Notes: generated by a model not told the origin, from the sequence alone. Shown: positions 25,784-34,237, numbered from the stretch's first letter. The stretch is DNA of 64,000 bases from Calothrix sp. PCC 7716 (GCF_019977735.1 NZ_AP025018.1:6576580-6640579), one strand, 5' to 3'. Made by a program: numbers and translations.

Positions 25784-25978
25784 TTTTTTCCCACCACCGA
25801 TACTTATAATCCGGCACCAGTAGATACTTATACCCTGGCGCCAGTGGAGACTTTTAATTCGGCGCCAGTAGAAACCTATTGCCCGCCACCAATGGATAGC
25901 TACACTCCGGCGCCAGTGGAAACTTATTGTCCCGCGCCAGTCGATATTTGTACCCCACCATCGATGGATAGCTGGTAA
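25784..25978 (+). repeat. 24-bp tandem repeat encoding an 8-residue P-A-P-V-E-T-Y-x unit, no start codon
   Basis: Eight units of 24 bp run from 25790 to the TAA at 25976. In one frame they read APVDTYTL, APVETFNS, APVETYCP, PPMDSYTP, APVETYCP, APVDICTP. The frame is closed upstream by TAG at 25781 and offers no initiator before the internal ATG codons. Many units carry GGCGCC. It is either the tail of a destroyed repeat protein or a non-coding tandem repeat; further lone GGCGCCAG copies sit at 25711 and 25734. Confidence 0.6.
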
Positions 25979-26121
25979 AGGCAACTTCGGCGCCTGTATT
26001 ACCGGAGAGCAAAAGTTTAGATACCGTTCGTATTTAGATATTTAGATATTTAGATTTTTGTTTCGGTAATGTCTATGGCGCCTTGGGAGTTTAAGAAATC
26101 ACTGCATGAGTTAAAATATTG

Positions 26122-26147
26122 GGCTGGTAGTTAAAACCAGCCTTTTT
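26122..26147 (+). terminator. Intrinsic terminator
   Basis: GGCTGGT, a 7-base loop and ACCAGCC, followed by five T. Same stem as the terminator at 17666. It would end transcription coming from the ParB-like gene and the tandem repeat. Confidence 0.8.
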
Positions 26148-26226
26148 CACAATTAATAACTTATATTTTTGGTAAGGTTTGAAATGCCCTAAAATCAATT
26201 TTGCCTTATTACAAACACTTAAAGTA

Positions 26227-28293
26227 TTATTTAATTGACCAAGGCAAAAATTTAGATAAGTAAGAACCTAGTGTGGCGCCTGGGGTACGGGATATAGCTT
26301 CAAGTTCTTCAATGCGGTTTAGCACATTTTTATAATCGCTTTTTTTCCCTTGTTGTTTATATAAACTTGCTGCTTGACTGTAATCTTGAATTGCGGCTTG
26401 ATACTCCCCTAAACTCTTATAAGCAAATCCTCGGTTAGTATAAGCATCTGCATATTTGGGATTAATTTTAATAGCTTTGTTGCAATCATGAATTCCGGTT
26501 TGATAATCTCCTAAATTATTGTAAGCATTTCCTCGGTTAATATAAGCATAGAAATTATTAGGATTAATTTTAATAGCTTGGTTGTAATCATGAATTGCGG
26601 CTTGATAATCTCCTAAATTATTGTAAGCAAATCCTCGGTTAGTATAAGCATATGAATGGTTATGATTAATTTTAATAGCTTGGTTACAATCATGAATTGC
26701 GGCTTGATAATCTCCTAAATTATTGTAAGCTAATCCTCTGTTATTATAAGCATCTGCATGTTTGGGATTAATTTTAATAGCTTGGTTACAATCATAAATT
26801 GCGGCTTGATAATCTCCTAAATTATTGTAAGCTAATCCTCGGTTAATATAAGCATAGAAATCATTAGGATTAATTTTAATAGCTTTGTTGCAATCATAAA
26901 TTGCGGCTTGATAATTTCCTAAATTATTGTAAGCACTTCCTCGGTTAGTATAAGCATCTGCATGTTTGGAATTAATTTTAATAGCTTTATTGCAATCATA
27001 AATCGCGGCTTGATAATCTCCTAAATTATTGTAAGCATTTGCTCGGTTAATATAAGCATAGAAATTGTTAGGGTTAATTTTAATAGCTTTGTTGTAATCA
27101 TAAATTCCGGCTTTATAATCTTCTAAATTATTGTAAGCTAATCCTCTGTTGTTATAAGCATATGAATGGTTAGGATTAATTTTGATAGCTTCGCTGCAAT
27201 CATAAATTGCGGCTTGATAATCTCCTAAATTATTGTAAGCTAATCCTCTGTTACTATAAGCATCTGCATGGTTAGGATTAATTTTAATAGCTTGGGTGTA
27301 ATCTTCAATCGCTCGAACATAATCTCCAGCTTTGAATTTTTTAAGACCTTCACTATTGTAAAATTTGGCGTTTTTCGTCTGGTTTGATAGTGTACTATTA
27401 TGAGCTTGAGTACTTATTTCTAAGGGTGATGGTGGTAAAATAATTGTGGGGGCAATAGGTTTATTTAGTTGTTTGTTTAATAACTGCAATGCTTTATGAG
27501 CTTCTGTGGCATTTTGGTAACGTTGACTAACACGACGACTTACCATTTTATCTAGCACCTGAGCAAAATCATCAGTAATACTCACCCTTGGGCGCCAAAT
27601 TACTTCTCCATCTTCCGAGTCTTCCAACAAATGGGGTGGTATTCCTGTTAGTGCTTGTATTCCCACCATCCCCACAGCGTAGATATCCGATGCTTTTTTG
27701 GGTTTTCCGTTAAATTGCTCTAACGGCATAAAACCAGGTGTTCCTATTCCTATTGTCAGACTAGTTTGTACGCTGGTCTTGAACATTATTTGTTTAACTG
27801 CACCAAAGTCAATTAACACAATTTTATTATCAACCTGGCGCCGCATGATATTTTTGGGGCTAATGTCACGGTGGATAATATTCTGTTGGTGGACAACTAC
27901 CAACACTTCTAAAATCTCACATAAAAGCTGGATAACTTCAAGTTCAGATAGCTTTGTTCCTGGGATGATGATTTTCGTTAAATCTACTCCATCAACAAAA
28001 TCTTGAACTAAATAAAATTCTTCCTCTACCTGAAAATATTCTAATAAATTGGGTATTTGTGGGTGCAATTGACTCAACTTATAAAGTGTTCTTGCTTCCT
28101 GCTCAAAGGCATTTTTTACCCAATCCAATTGTGCATTGATAAAATTTTGGGTTTTTAGACGTTTGACAACGCGCTTAGGCTTGGGGTTGATGGGAACACC
28201 TAAATCCTCAGCAAGATAGGTTTCACCAAAACTACCCTGCCCTAGAAGTGAGATGATTTTATAGCGGTCGCGTAGTGTTAAACCTGTTAGCAT
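26227..28293 (-). CDS. Serine/threonine protein kinase with ten TPR repeats
   Basis: 688 residues. A Hanks-type kinase domain occupies about 1-280: glycine loop LLGQGSFGETYLA, ATP lysine in RVVKRLK, catalytic IIHRDISPKNIM, metal-binding LIDFGAVKQ, and GTPGFMPLEQF in the activation segment. A short linker leads to ten 34-residue TPR units (about 310-660) whose consensus NRGLAYNNLGDYQAAIYDC is almost invariant. The DNA is correspondingly repetitive with a 102-bp period. The whole is a cytoplasmic signalling kinase in which the TPR array binds partners. Near-identity of units 2-9 points to recent repeat expansion. It is the typical cyanobacterial layout. No phosphatase or target gene is adjacent. 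Confidence 0.93.
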   Translation of the reverse strand: MLTGLTLRDRYKIISLLGQGSFGETYLAEDLGVPINPKPKRVVKRLKTQNFINAQLDWVKNAFEQEARTLYKLSQLHPQIPNLLEYFQVEEEFYLVQDFVDGVDLTKIIIPGTKLSELEVIQLLCEILEVLVVVHQQNIIHRDISPKNIMRRQVDNKIVLIDFGAVKQIMFKTSVQTSLTIGIGTPGFMPLEQFNGKPKKASDIYAVGMVGIQALTGIPPHLLEDSEDGEVIWRPRVSITDDFAQVLDKMVSRRVSQRYQNATEAHKALQLLNKQLNKPIAPTIILPPSPLEISTQAHNSTLSNQTKNAKFYNSEGLKKFKAGDYVRAIEDYTQAIKINPNHADAYSNRGLAYNNLGDYQAAIYDCSEAIKINPNHSYAYNNRGLAYNNLEDYKAGIYDYNKAIKINPNNFYAYINRANAYNNLGDYQAAIYDCNKAIKINSKHADAYTNRGSAYNNLGNYQAAIYDCNKAIKINPNDFYAYINRGLAYNNLGDYQAAIYDCNQAIKINPKHADAYNNRGLAYNNLGDYQAAIHDCNQAIKINHNHSYAYTNRGFAYNNLGDYQAAIHDYNQAIKINPNNFYAYINRGNAYNNLGDYQTGIHDCNKAIKINPKYADAYTNRGFAYKSLGEYQAAIQDYSQAASLYKQQGKKSDYKNVLNRIEELEAISRTPGATLGSYLSKFLPWSIK

Positions 28294-28418
28294 TATAACT
28301 ACTTAGCTGTGCAAATGTGTTTATTCTTACAAGTTTATAGGAATTGAGCAATAAAAAGCTTTGCGAATAGTATGAATCAATATAGCCCGTACCATTTTAT
28401 AATTAAGTCCGTACCATT

Positions 28419-28955
28419 TTAAACCTGAACTTGTAAATACTCCCACCAACTCAGAATTGAGGCGCCTGTATCCACGAACCATAAACCATTATACGCCTTC
28501 GATAAGTCTCTTATCTCCCGCTTTGACAGCGCGCGCTTCAATTCAACAAGCTGTTCATCACTTGGTTGAGGGTAACTAACCACTGGTTGTCCCCAATTTG
28601 CTGGTTTTGATCCTTCCTTACAAGCTTTACTAAATACAGCTTCCGGAGAATTTACTCTATCCCAGGTACGTAATGCTTCTTTGAGGTAAGCAATGGCGCC
28701 TGCTACATTCTGAGGATGTTTCTTAATAGTCGCGAGTACTTGAGGATTTATCTTGAACGCTGGCGTACACGGAATTTCCCGTAATTCAATCGTTACATTT
28801 CTTAATTCTTCGCTTGTCATTTTTTCTGTATCGTCTGTCGTTTTGTCGTGTTCGTCGGCGCCGAAATTTTTATCCAACACTCCATCTATCTCGTAGTCGT
28901 CTAAAACCATAATTTTTGGCACGACGACTTGCTGCTCAACCGTAATTTGAGTCAT
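28419..28955 (-). CDS. Hypothetical plasmid protein
   Basis: 178 residues. An acidic N-terminus (EIDGVLDKNFGADEHDKTTDD) precedes a helical middle (INPQVLATIKKHPQNVAGAIAYLKEAL) and a C-terminal segment LSKREIRDLSKAYNGLWFV. The AIAYLKEALRTW and NWGQPVV elements remind me of the C-terminal part of cyanobacterial plasmid and phage replication-associated proteins, but I cannot name a family. No membrane segment. It lies upstream of the kinase gene on the same strand with 125 bp between them, so co-transcription is possible. The low-complexity N-terminus could be a disordered tail. Confidence 0.55.
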   Translation of the reverse strand: MTQITVEQQVVVPKIMVLDDYEIDGVLDKNFGADEHDKTTDDTEKMTSEELRNVTIELREIPCTPAFKINPQVLATIKKHPQNVAGAIAYLKEALRTWDRVNSPEAVFSKACKEGSKPANWGQPVVSYPQPSDEQLVELKRALSKREIRDLSKAYNGLWFVDTGASILSWWEYLQVQV

Positions 28956-29042
28956 AATAAAATCCTCTATATGTTTGAGATGAGAGGCGCCACAGTTTTC
29001 CAGGCAGGGGCGCCTTCTCTATTAGCTATATATTATAATTAG

Positions 29043-29079
29043 ATTGCATTGCAATGTCAAACAAAGAAATGCATTGCAT
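29043..29079. promoter_or_regulatory. Paired TGCATTGCA palindromes upstream of an RHH gene
   Basis: ATTGCA-T-TGCAAT (29043-29055) and ATGCA-T-TGCAT (29069-29079), centres 25 bp apart. A third related palindrome, CATTG-CATTA-CAATG, lies downstream of the gene at 29528-29542. The spacing and shape suit a dimeric RHH regulator acting on its own gene and on the unit at 29545. Confidence 0.55.
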
Positions 29080-29147
29080 AACGTATTCGCAGAAAGTATT
29101 GCTATACTTTGGTTACAAGGTAATTGTTTAACAAAACCGGAGCAAGT

Positions 29148-29390
29148 ATGGCATTAGACGCACAAATTGCATTTCGTACCAGCAGTGAGATAAAAAGCTT
29201 GTTAGAGAAAATAGCCACGTCTCAAAATAAAAGGTTTTCTCAGCTTTTAAACGAGATAATCACAGACTATGCCAAGCAGAATAAAGACCAAGAGATGTCC
29301 CAGATGCAGGCTGTACAGAAAAAGCTTCAAGAACATGAGCAGTTGATAGCCCAGTTGCAGCAAACGCAGTTGGAAATGGCAAAAAAATAA
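29148..29390 (+). CDS. RHH-type protein with coiled coil, possible -1 frameshift product
   Basis: 80 residues from ATG 29148; an upstream in-frame start at 29124 lacks a ribosome binding site, while GGAGC precedes 29148. The N-terminal part ALDAQIAFRTSSEIKSLLEKI has an RHH strand-helix pattern, then a helix (RFSQLLNEIITDYAKQ) and a Gln-rich coiled coil. The last sense codons are GCA AAA AAA before TAA, a slippery A-AAA-AAA followed after six bases by a perfect 9-bp stem. A -1 shift would continue the coiled coil for 35 residues (IKSLRIQNEVLRRQREQIL and on) to a stop at 29492-29494. Two products, 80 and about 114 residues, are therefore possible. Confidence 0.7.
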   Translation: MALDAQIAFRTSSEIKSLLEKIATSQNKRFSQLLNEIITDYAKQNKDQEMSQMQAVQKKLQEHEQLIAQLQQTQLEMAKK

Positions 29391-29494
29391 AAAGCCTGAG
29401 AATTCAAAACGAAGTTCTCAGGCGCCAGCGCGAACAAATCCTCCAAATCGCCAAAGAAGACCCGCCCTCGTTAGACGACGATAAGGCGGGTTAA
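29381..29494 (+). other. Candidate programmed -1 frameshift site and extension frame
   Basis: In-phase heptamer A-AAA-AAA (29381-29387), 6-base spacer TAAAAA, then GCCTGAGAA (29394-29402), a 12-base loop and TTCTCAGGC (29415-29423). The -1 frame is open to 29494 and encodes a charged helix ending KEDPPSLDDDKAG. Heptamer, spacer and stem all fall in the ranges known for bacterial frameshift signals such as dnaX. A simple indel mutation is the alternative. Confidence 0.55.
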
Positions 29495-29500
29495 ATTTTT
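29460..29500 (+). terminator. Intrinsic terminator
   Basis: ACCCGCC (29460-29466) and GGCGGGT (29485-29491) form a 7-bp stem followed by TAAATTTTT. The stem overlaps the end of the -1 extension frame, as expected for a terminator placed right at the stop of a real gene. Confidence 0.7.
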
Positions 29501-29544
29501 ATGAGCTAAAATGTTTTCAAACAAAAACATTGCATTACAATGAT

Positions 29545-29754
29545 TATAGACTACTAGAATTTAAGGAGCGCTGATTGTCATTCTATGCATGTGTATTGCG
29601 TAGCCCTTTTGAAGAAGCAAGCGTTCTCTGCCCAGAAGTGTAGTTTTTTAGCATCATTCTACACCTTACCTTGCACGGTGTAGCCCCCTTAGTTTGATTC
29701 TGGAGCAAGGTGCTTCCATTAGCTGGTTGTTAATATCTACGACCAGCTTTTTTT
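29545..29754 (+). ncRNA. Candidate small RNA or leader-peptide unit
   Basis: After the palindrome at 29528-29542, a stretch without a large gene contains AAGGAG (29565) and a TTG-initiated 22-codon frame (SFYACVLRSPFEEASVLCPEV). It then has hairpins GTGTAG/CTACAC (29638-29664) and ACCTTGC/GCAAGGT (29668-29711), and finally a strong terminator: AGCTGGT, ACCAGCT and seven T (29721-29754). Operator, structure and terminator delimit a transcript of about 200 nt. Whether the peptide is translated is unknown. Confidence 0.4.
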
Positions 29755-29825
29755 CTAGAGTGTATTTATGACAGGCGCCACTTTAACATCAATATTCATA
29801 ATGTATACAACAAAGATTAAGATAT

Positions 29826-30173
29826 ATGATTAATTTTCAATATTGCCGACTCGAAGCAATTAAACATGCTGCTGAACTAGTTAATAAGTGGCATGATATT
29901 AATCGCTTGATTGATAACGCTTATCGATTTTGTATAATACTTGATGAAGATTTTGATAACTTTCAAGAATTGCGTGAACAAAGAAATAATGACGAATGCT
30001 TACAAGATGTAATGCATGTTGCGAATATTTACTGCGGCGCCAATAATCTCCTAAGTGCTTTATATTATATCAATGGTAATGAAATTCAATCTGATATTTG
30101 GTATGCCCGATATATTCACAGCGTTAACCGCGCGTTTCACCAAAAAGATGAATTAAATGATATGGATGATTAG
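29826..30173 (+). CDS. Hypothetical acidic helical protein
   Basis: 115 residues, mostly helical, with an acidic C-terminus (KDELNDMDD). No signal peptide, membrane helix or motif that I recognise. Segments such as YRFCIILDEDFDNFQELREQ and GANNLLSALYYINGNE suggest a compact bundle. It stands as a single gene: the previous unit ends in the terminator at 29721-29754 and its own terminator follows at 30246. It contains one GGCGCC and one GCGCG site, in line with long residence on this replicon. Confidence 0.5.
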   Translation: MINFQYCRLEAIKHAAELVNKWHDINRLIDNAYRFCIILDEDFDNFQELREQRNNDECLQDVMHVANIYCGANNLLSALYYINGNEIQSDIWYARYIHSVNRAFHQKDELNDMDD

Positions 30174-30245
30174 CTATTACACGCTATAACTCAGGTTATA
30201 TATCTAGACATTTGAAACAGGCGCCACTCCTAATCTAAATAAGTA

Positions 30246-30285
30246 AAAGCTGGTTTAAATGACAAAACAACCAGCTTTATATTTT
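30246..30285 (+). terminator. Intrinsic terminator
   Basis: AAAGCTGGTT (30246-30255) and AACCAGCTTT (30269-30278) pair perfectly over 10 bp, followed by ATATTTTT. It ends the unit at 29826-30173. Confidence 0.8.
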
Positions 30286-30432
30286 TATACAGGGTGCATT
30301 ATTGAACCATTATATAACTATTTCAGGATATTAACTATACTACAAATCACAAGGAATCATACTTCGGCGCCTACTTATATGAGCGTTCGTAGTGAGAAAC
30401 TCCGGCGCCTGCCTTCCTCAATTGAGCGCAAG

Positions 30433-32925
30433 TCAATAAGAGTCAAAACACCTTATATTTAAAAAGCGCAGCATACCTTCACTCTGAAATGTGGAGATAA
30501 GAGGCGCCAGCATTCTACCATCAAAGAAGTCACGAATAAACTTTTTATATATTATATTTGATACATATAATTCCAATTCAGCCTCATCCTGATTAAACTT
30601 GACAAATATATACAATTCATTGAGTGACCTATATACTTGAGGTGCATGTTTAACAATGAACAGGCGCCAAGTAATAGATGGCTCACAAGTAAAATCCTCG
30701 CGCACGACTTTACCACCAATATTTATTACTAGTTTAATGTTATATAAATTAAACGTAATATGCTCATTATCTATGGCGCCAAGATACTGTCCGCTCTTAG
30801 TATCTACATTTATGACTAAACATATTCGATTATCATTTAAGAAACACCAACTACCAACTAATGCCTTTTCCTTAAGCTGTAAAGTGAAAGAAAAATCTTC
30901 TGCTTCCTCTGAGTTCTTGTAAGATTCAAGCAGGCGCCTTAATTGACCACGTTCATCATTAGTTAAATACTTAATAGAAGTTTGCCATAAATGCAAATCT
31001 TGGTTAATTAATTTTTTCAATTTAGCAGCATCATTATCATTTATCGTCGCAATTACATCCGATGCGAGTTGTAACATCTTCATTTGTAACTCGGACACGC
31101 GCACGCGGTTCGTAGTAAACGTACTAATATAATTCCACTGCTTCAATTGGCACGCTGCCTGTTCAAGCATTAAATTAGCATTGACTACATCATTCTCGCT
31201 TTTACCAGTAACCCAACCACCATATAAATCAAATACTTCTTCCCAAGTAGAATCACTGTTACATCCAAAAAACTCATACCATTTATCATCAGTCGGGAAA
31301 CCCTTACGGGTTCGGCAGTCCACTCCGGAGGGAAACCCTCCTGTGTGGCTGCACTCACCACCCCCGTAGGCTCGCTCACCAAACTCTGCCCTCATCCAAT
31401 ATTCATACCACCAAGTATCACCGAACGGACGTACTCGTATTAAATAATCGTGCCAAACTTTCATTGTGGAGTCGCTGGTGTCACCATCAAACACGGCGCC
31501 TAAAAACCACTCAATTGGAGGAGTTGTTCTATACTGCTCAAAGAATATGCGTACTACTAAACTAGGGTCGGCGCCTTTATCAATGATTTTGTGCAGCTTT
31601 CTATGTAAATAACCAATCTGGCGCCGTTGTTCAAGAGTTAGAATTTCCCCGTAACTATCGTAATTAGGCTTTTGTTTTTTAGATTTAATTTCTGCTGCTA
31701 AGTTACTTTCTCTACTATATATATAGCCACATTCACACACGCGCGCGTAACGGTTCGTTGCTAAATTACACTCAGGGCAGAATTTAAGTTTGCCAACAAA
31801 TTTTTGTTGTTCTAATTTGCCTGGACATAAAGCAATTGGATGATGTTCCGTTACAAATCCCAATCTGGAAAAGTTATCACAAAAATCTAATAAATAAGCA
31901 TATGATTTACCTGCGTATTTTCTTGTCGGGCGCCCACACATTTGGAATAATTTGGCTAGACTTGCCGTTGGGTAAGCTAATACAGCAGTGTCGCATATTG
32001 GTGCATCAAACCCTTCGGTAAAAACTGATACACCAACTAGTACTTTAATTTTACCGTCTTCGTATTGTTTGTATATTGAATCTCGTTCCTTGCTAGATGT
32101 GGTTCCGACTATTAAACCTGCTTTTAGTCCGGCACCGTTAAATCGAGCATGGATATTGGTTGCTTGTTTAACTGTGCCGCAAAATATAACTGAATGTAAA
32201 TGTGAGTAACGGCGCCTGTACTCAGCTACAACTTTTTCATTCAAAGCTTCATCACACACCATTTCCAAAGAATCTTGTGTAAAATCCTCTCTTCCCATAA
32301 ATAACTTGGAGTAATCGATCAAACCACCCCAACCAAAGTGACGAACTGGTGTAATTTGTCCTGCTGTTGCGAGTTCGTCAAGGTATGGACCAGCCACCAG
32401 ACAATCATAAAATTGACAAAAACCTTGGTCTTGTTTCGTGCGCCAGGGAGAGCCAGATAATCCTAAAAATTTACATTCACTAAGGGCAAATATTCCACCA
32501 CTGTAGTGCAGCATAATATTGTACGCAGTGTTCCAGTAGCTTGTACTGTGGGCTTCATCGAAAATTACTAGGTCTATATTTGGGGGTAGCTCGCGATTAC
32601 TAAGAGTTTGTAACATCCCGACAAAGACAGGCGCCTGTTTATTAACCCGTGAGGCGCCTTGAATTACCGTTGCCCTAACACCATAAAAGCGTTGCAATTT
32701 ATCAACCGTTTGGTCAACTAGTTTTATTCTATGGCAGCAGAATAAAACTCGTTTACCTTTTTGTACCCAGCGCGCGATTAAGTCTGCTGCTACTACAGTC
32801 TTTCCACCACCAGTTGGTAGAAATAGTAAACAGGAATTTTTACCCACGTCATAGTAATTTTCTATTTTTTCTAACAATTCTTGCTGTATGCTAGTTAGTT
32901 GAATTACAGGGCTAGTAAGTAGCAT
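30433..32925 (-). CDS. DEAD/DEAH-box (SF2) helicase, RadD/YejH-like
   Basis: 830 residues. The SF2 core occupies about 1-360: Q-like ELLEKIENYY, Walker A LLFLPTGGGKTVVAADLI, motif Ia FCCHRIKLVDQ, motif II LVIFDEAHS, motif III LGLSGSPWR, and motif VI FQMCGRPTRKYAGKSYAY. A small zinc-binding knuckle (CPECN and CECGY, about 385-410) follows, then a large C-terminal region of unknown fold. Helicases with this order of core plus zinc finger include RadD (YejH), which acts in DNA repair; a plasmid restart or repair role is plausible. It carries about 11 GGCGCC sites. Its ATG directly abuts the ATG of the divergent gene at 32926, leaving no intergenic DNA. Confidence 0.85.
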   Translation of the reverse strand: MLLTSPVIQLTSIQQELLEKIENYYDVGKNSCLLFLPTGGGKTVVAADLIARWVQKGKRVLFCCHRIKLVDQTVDKLQRFYGVRATVIQGASRVNKQAPVFVGMLQTLSNRELPPNIDLVIFDEAHSTSYWNTAYNIMLHYSGGIFALSECKFLGLSGSPWRTKQDQGFCQFYDCLVAGPYLDELATAGQITPVRHFGWGGLIDYSKLFMGREDFTQDSLEMVCDEALNEKVVAEYRRRYSHLHSVIFCGTVKQATNIHARFNGAGLKAGLIVGTTSSKERDSIYKQYEDGKIKVLVGVSVFTEGFDAPICDTAVLAYPTASLAKLFQMCGRPTRKYAGKSYAYLLDFCDNFSRLGFVTEHHPIALCPGKLEQQKFVGKLKFCPECNLATNRYARVCECGYIYSRESNLAAEIKSKKQKPNYDSYGEILTLEQRRQIGYLHRKLHKIIDKGADPSLVVRIFFEQYRTTPPIEWFLGAVFDGDTSDSTMKVWHDYLIRVRPFGDTWWYEYWMRAEFGERAYGGGECSHTGGFPSGVDCRTRKGFPTDDKWYEFFGCNSDSTWEEVFDLYGGWVTGKSENDVVNANLMLEQAACQLKQWNYISTFTTNRVRVSELQMKMLQLASDVIATINDNDAAKLKKLINQDLHLWQTSIKYLTNDERGQLRRLLESYKNSEEAEDFSFTLQLKEKALVGSWCFLNDNRICLVINVDTKSGQYLGAIDNEHITFNLYNIKLVINIGGKVVREDFTCEPSITWRLFIVKHAPQVYRSLNELYIFVKFNQDEAELELYVSNIIYKKFIRDFFDGRMLAPLISTFQSEGMLRFLNIRCFDSY

Positions 32926-33771
32926 ATGGGCTTAAATGAGAATAATAATCAGAGTAATGATTTGAGCAATAGTAACAATCAACTTTACCTCAAGTTTACG
33001 CAAATAGGTCAAATTATTATTGAGGATAATAAAAAATATTTTCAGTGTAAGTCTGATGGAGAGACTTTTCCGATTAAAATAAAAAGTGATTATCGCTCTC
33101 AAGACACTGATATTGTTGATAAAATAGGATGTTTTTCTATAATTCCTATTTGTGATGGTGCTGGAACAATTCTTTCTTATCACATTGTTGAACTTGAAAG
33201 AGAACAAGCATCAGAAGTGTTTATTATTCAAGGTAGGGTCAGACAAACTATCCGCCGAGGCACAGTACAACTATTAGTCAAGACAAAAAGAACCGCAAAT
33301 CTAACAATTCCTGTACAAACAAATAATCAATTCAAAATGAATAATTCTACAATATACCTTTGTCATGGATATAGAGAAAAGAATCAACTTCATGTATCTA
33401 ATTATGCTTTAATTACTGAAAAGGTAATTGATGAAAAAACAAAAGTATTTGAACAAGTAACTATAAGCGCAGATAATTATGTTGAAGTTGTTGCTTCAGA
33501 CCATAACGGTGTTTTAATCTATATCCCAACTTCACAACTTGAATCAATACAATGGCGCCCTGTTGAGAAGAAGTACAAATTAGTTAAATCATATGATGGT
33601 TTTAAAATCATTAATGCGGCGCCTGTTAATGTTAACGATACTCAAATAGATGTTCCTAAAACATGTCAGTACTGCATTTATGGGGTGAATTCAATTTGTA
33701 GTCAACCTAAATCACCATTCTTTTTATCAACAGTTAAAAATGATTCTACTTGCATTAAATGTACAGTATAG
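32926..33771 (+). CDS. OB-like protein with C-terminal zinc knuckle
   Basis: 281 residues. After an Asn-rich start (NENNNQSNDLSNSNNQ) come two beta-rich units (LYLKFTQIGQIIIEDNKKYF; VFIIQGRVRQTIRRGTVQLL), whose second element parallels FTIRGRVDYINIEKQVVIIR in the protein at 8495-9772. The C-terminal 40 residues carry Cys pairs (CQYC, a lone C, then CIKC) that could bind zinc. I infer a nucleic-acid-binding partner of the divergent helicase, but no family is recognised. The ATG at 32926 touches the helicase ATG; a TTG in the Asn-rich stretch is an alternative start that would leave room for a promoter. Confidence 0.6.
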   Translation: MGLNENNNQSNDLSNSNNQLYLKFTQIGQIIIEDNKKYFQCKSDGETFPIKIKSDYRSQDTDIVDKIGCFSIIPICDGAGTILSYHIVELEREQASEVFIIQGRVRQTIRRGTVQLLVKTKRTANLTIPVQTNNQFKMNNSTIYLCHGYREKNQLHVSNYALITEKVIDEKTKVFEQVTISADNYVEVVASDHNGVLIYIPTSQLESIQWRPVEKKYKLVKSYDGFKIINAAPVNVNDTQIDVPKTCQYCIYGVNSICSQPKSPFFLSTVKNDSTCIKCTV

Positions 33772-33800
33772 AGTCGCGAGAGCGCAATCAAAACCGCTCC

Positions 33801-34022
33801 TTAAGTTTCATCATACTTTGGCAGAAAATCAATAAAATAATCCACGGATTTTCTGTAAATTAACGCAAAATCTGCAAGTTCAATTATATCCACTCGGCGC
33901 TCTCCAGATTCACACCTGCTGACAAACGATTGTGGTTCACCCAGCTTCTCGGCAACCTGCCTCTGAGTTAAACCAGATTCAACGCGCGCTTCACGCAGGC
34001 GCCGTTCTTGCAGAATTTGTTA
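33801..34022 (-). pseudogene. 5'-truncated XRE-family regulator
   Basis: Minus strand: QERRLREARVESGLTQRQVAEKLG, then EPQSFVSRCESGERR, then VDIIELADFALIYRKSVDYF, ending in TAA at 33801-33803. This is a textbook XRE helix-turn-helix (a T-Q-x-x-V-A helix followed by SFVSRCESGERR). There is no initiator: upstream is a stop, and the N-terminus coincides with the junction to the LRV fragment on the other strand near 33995-34022. Confidence 0.65.
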
Positions 34023-34237
34023 GTTCGGATGAACCAACATCCCCACGTTTTATTTTACTTCTTCATCCCATAGCTCCACCAGAGTTTTTAGCAGAACATG
34101 TTAACTCCATATGTTGGATAGAAAGATACGCTGTTGCTCAAAACCCCAGTACACCTGCTCATGTACTTAATAAACTTGCTGTGGATGTGAATCGACTGGT
34201 GCGCGCGGTAGCACTAGAAAAATTACAAACGCTTTGA
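33995..34237 (+). pseudogene. C-terminal fragment of the LRV-repeat protein
   Basis: Encodes GAVLAEFVSSDEPTSPRFIL, then ICWIERYAVAQNPSTPAHVL and DVNRLVRAVALEKL. This is nearly the same as the last 80 residues of the protein at 53955-55925 (IAEFVNSDEPTSPRFIF; LCWIERYAIAQNKSTP; DVNRLVRAVALHSL). Homology starts abruptly at GCAGGC, which here reads GCAGGCGCC, so the fragment is joined to the truncated XRE gene at a GGCGCC site. Confidence 0.8.

Noticed and set aside
25748-25984. Trp-rich 78-codon minus-strand frame
   Set aside because: It is the reverse reading of the 24-bp tandem repeat. The plus-strand PAPVETY reading has sensible composition, and the minus one does not.
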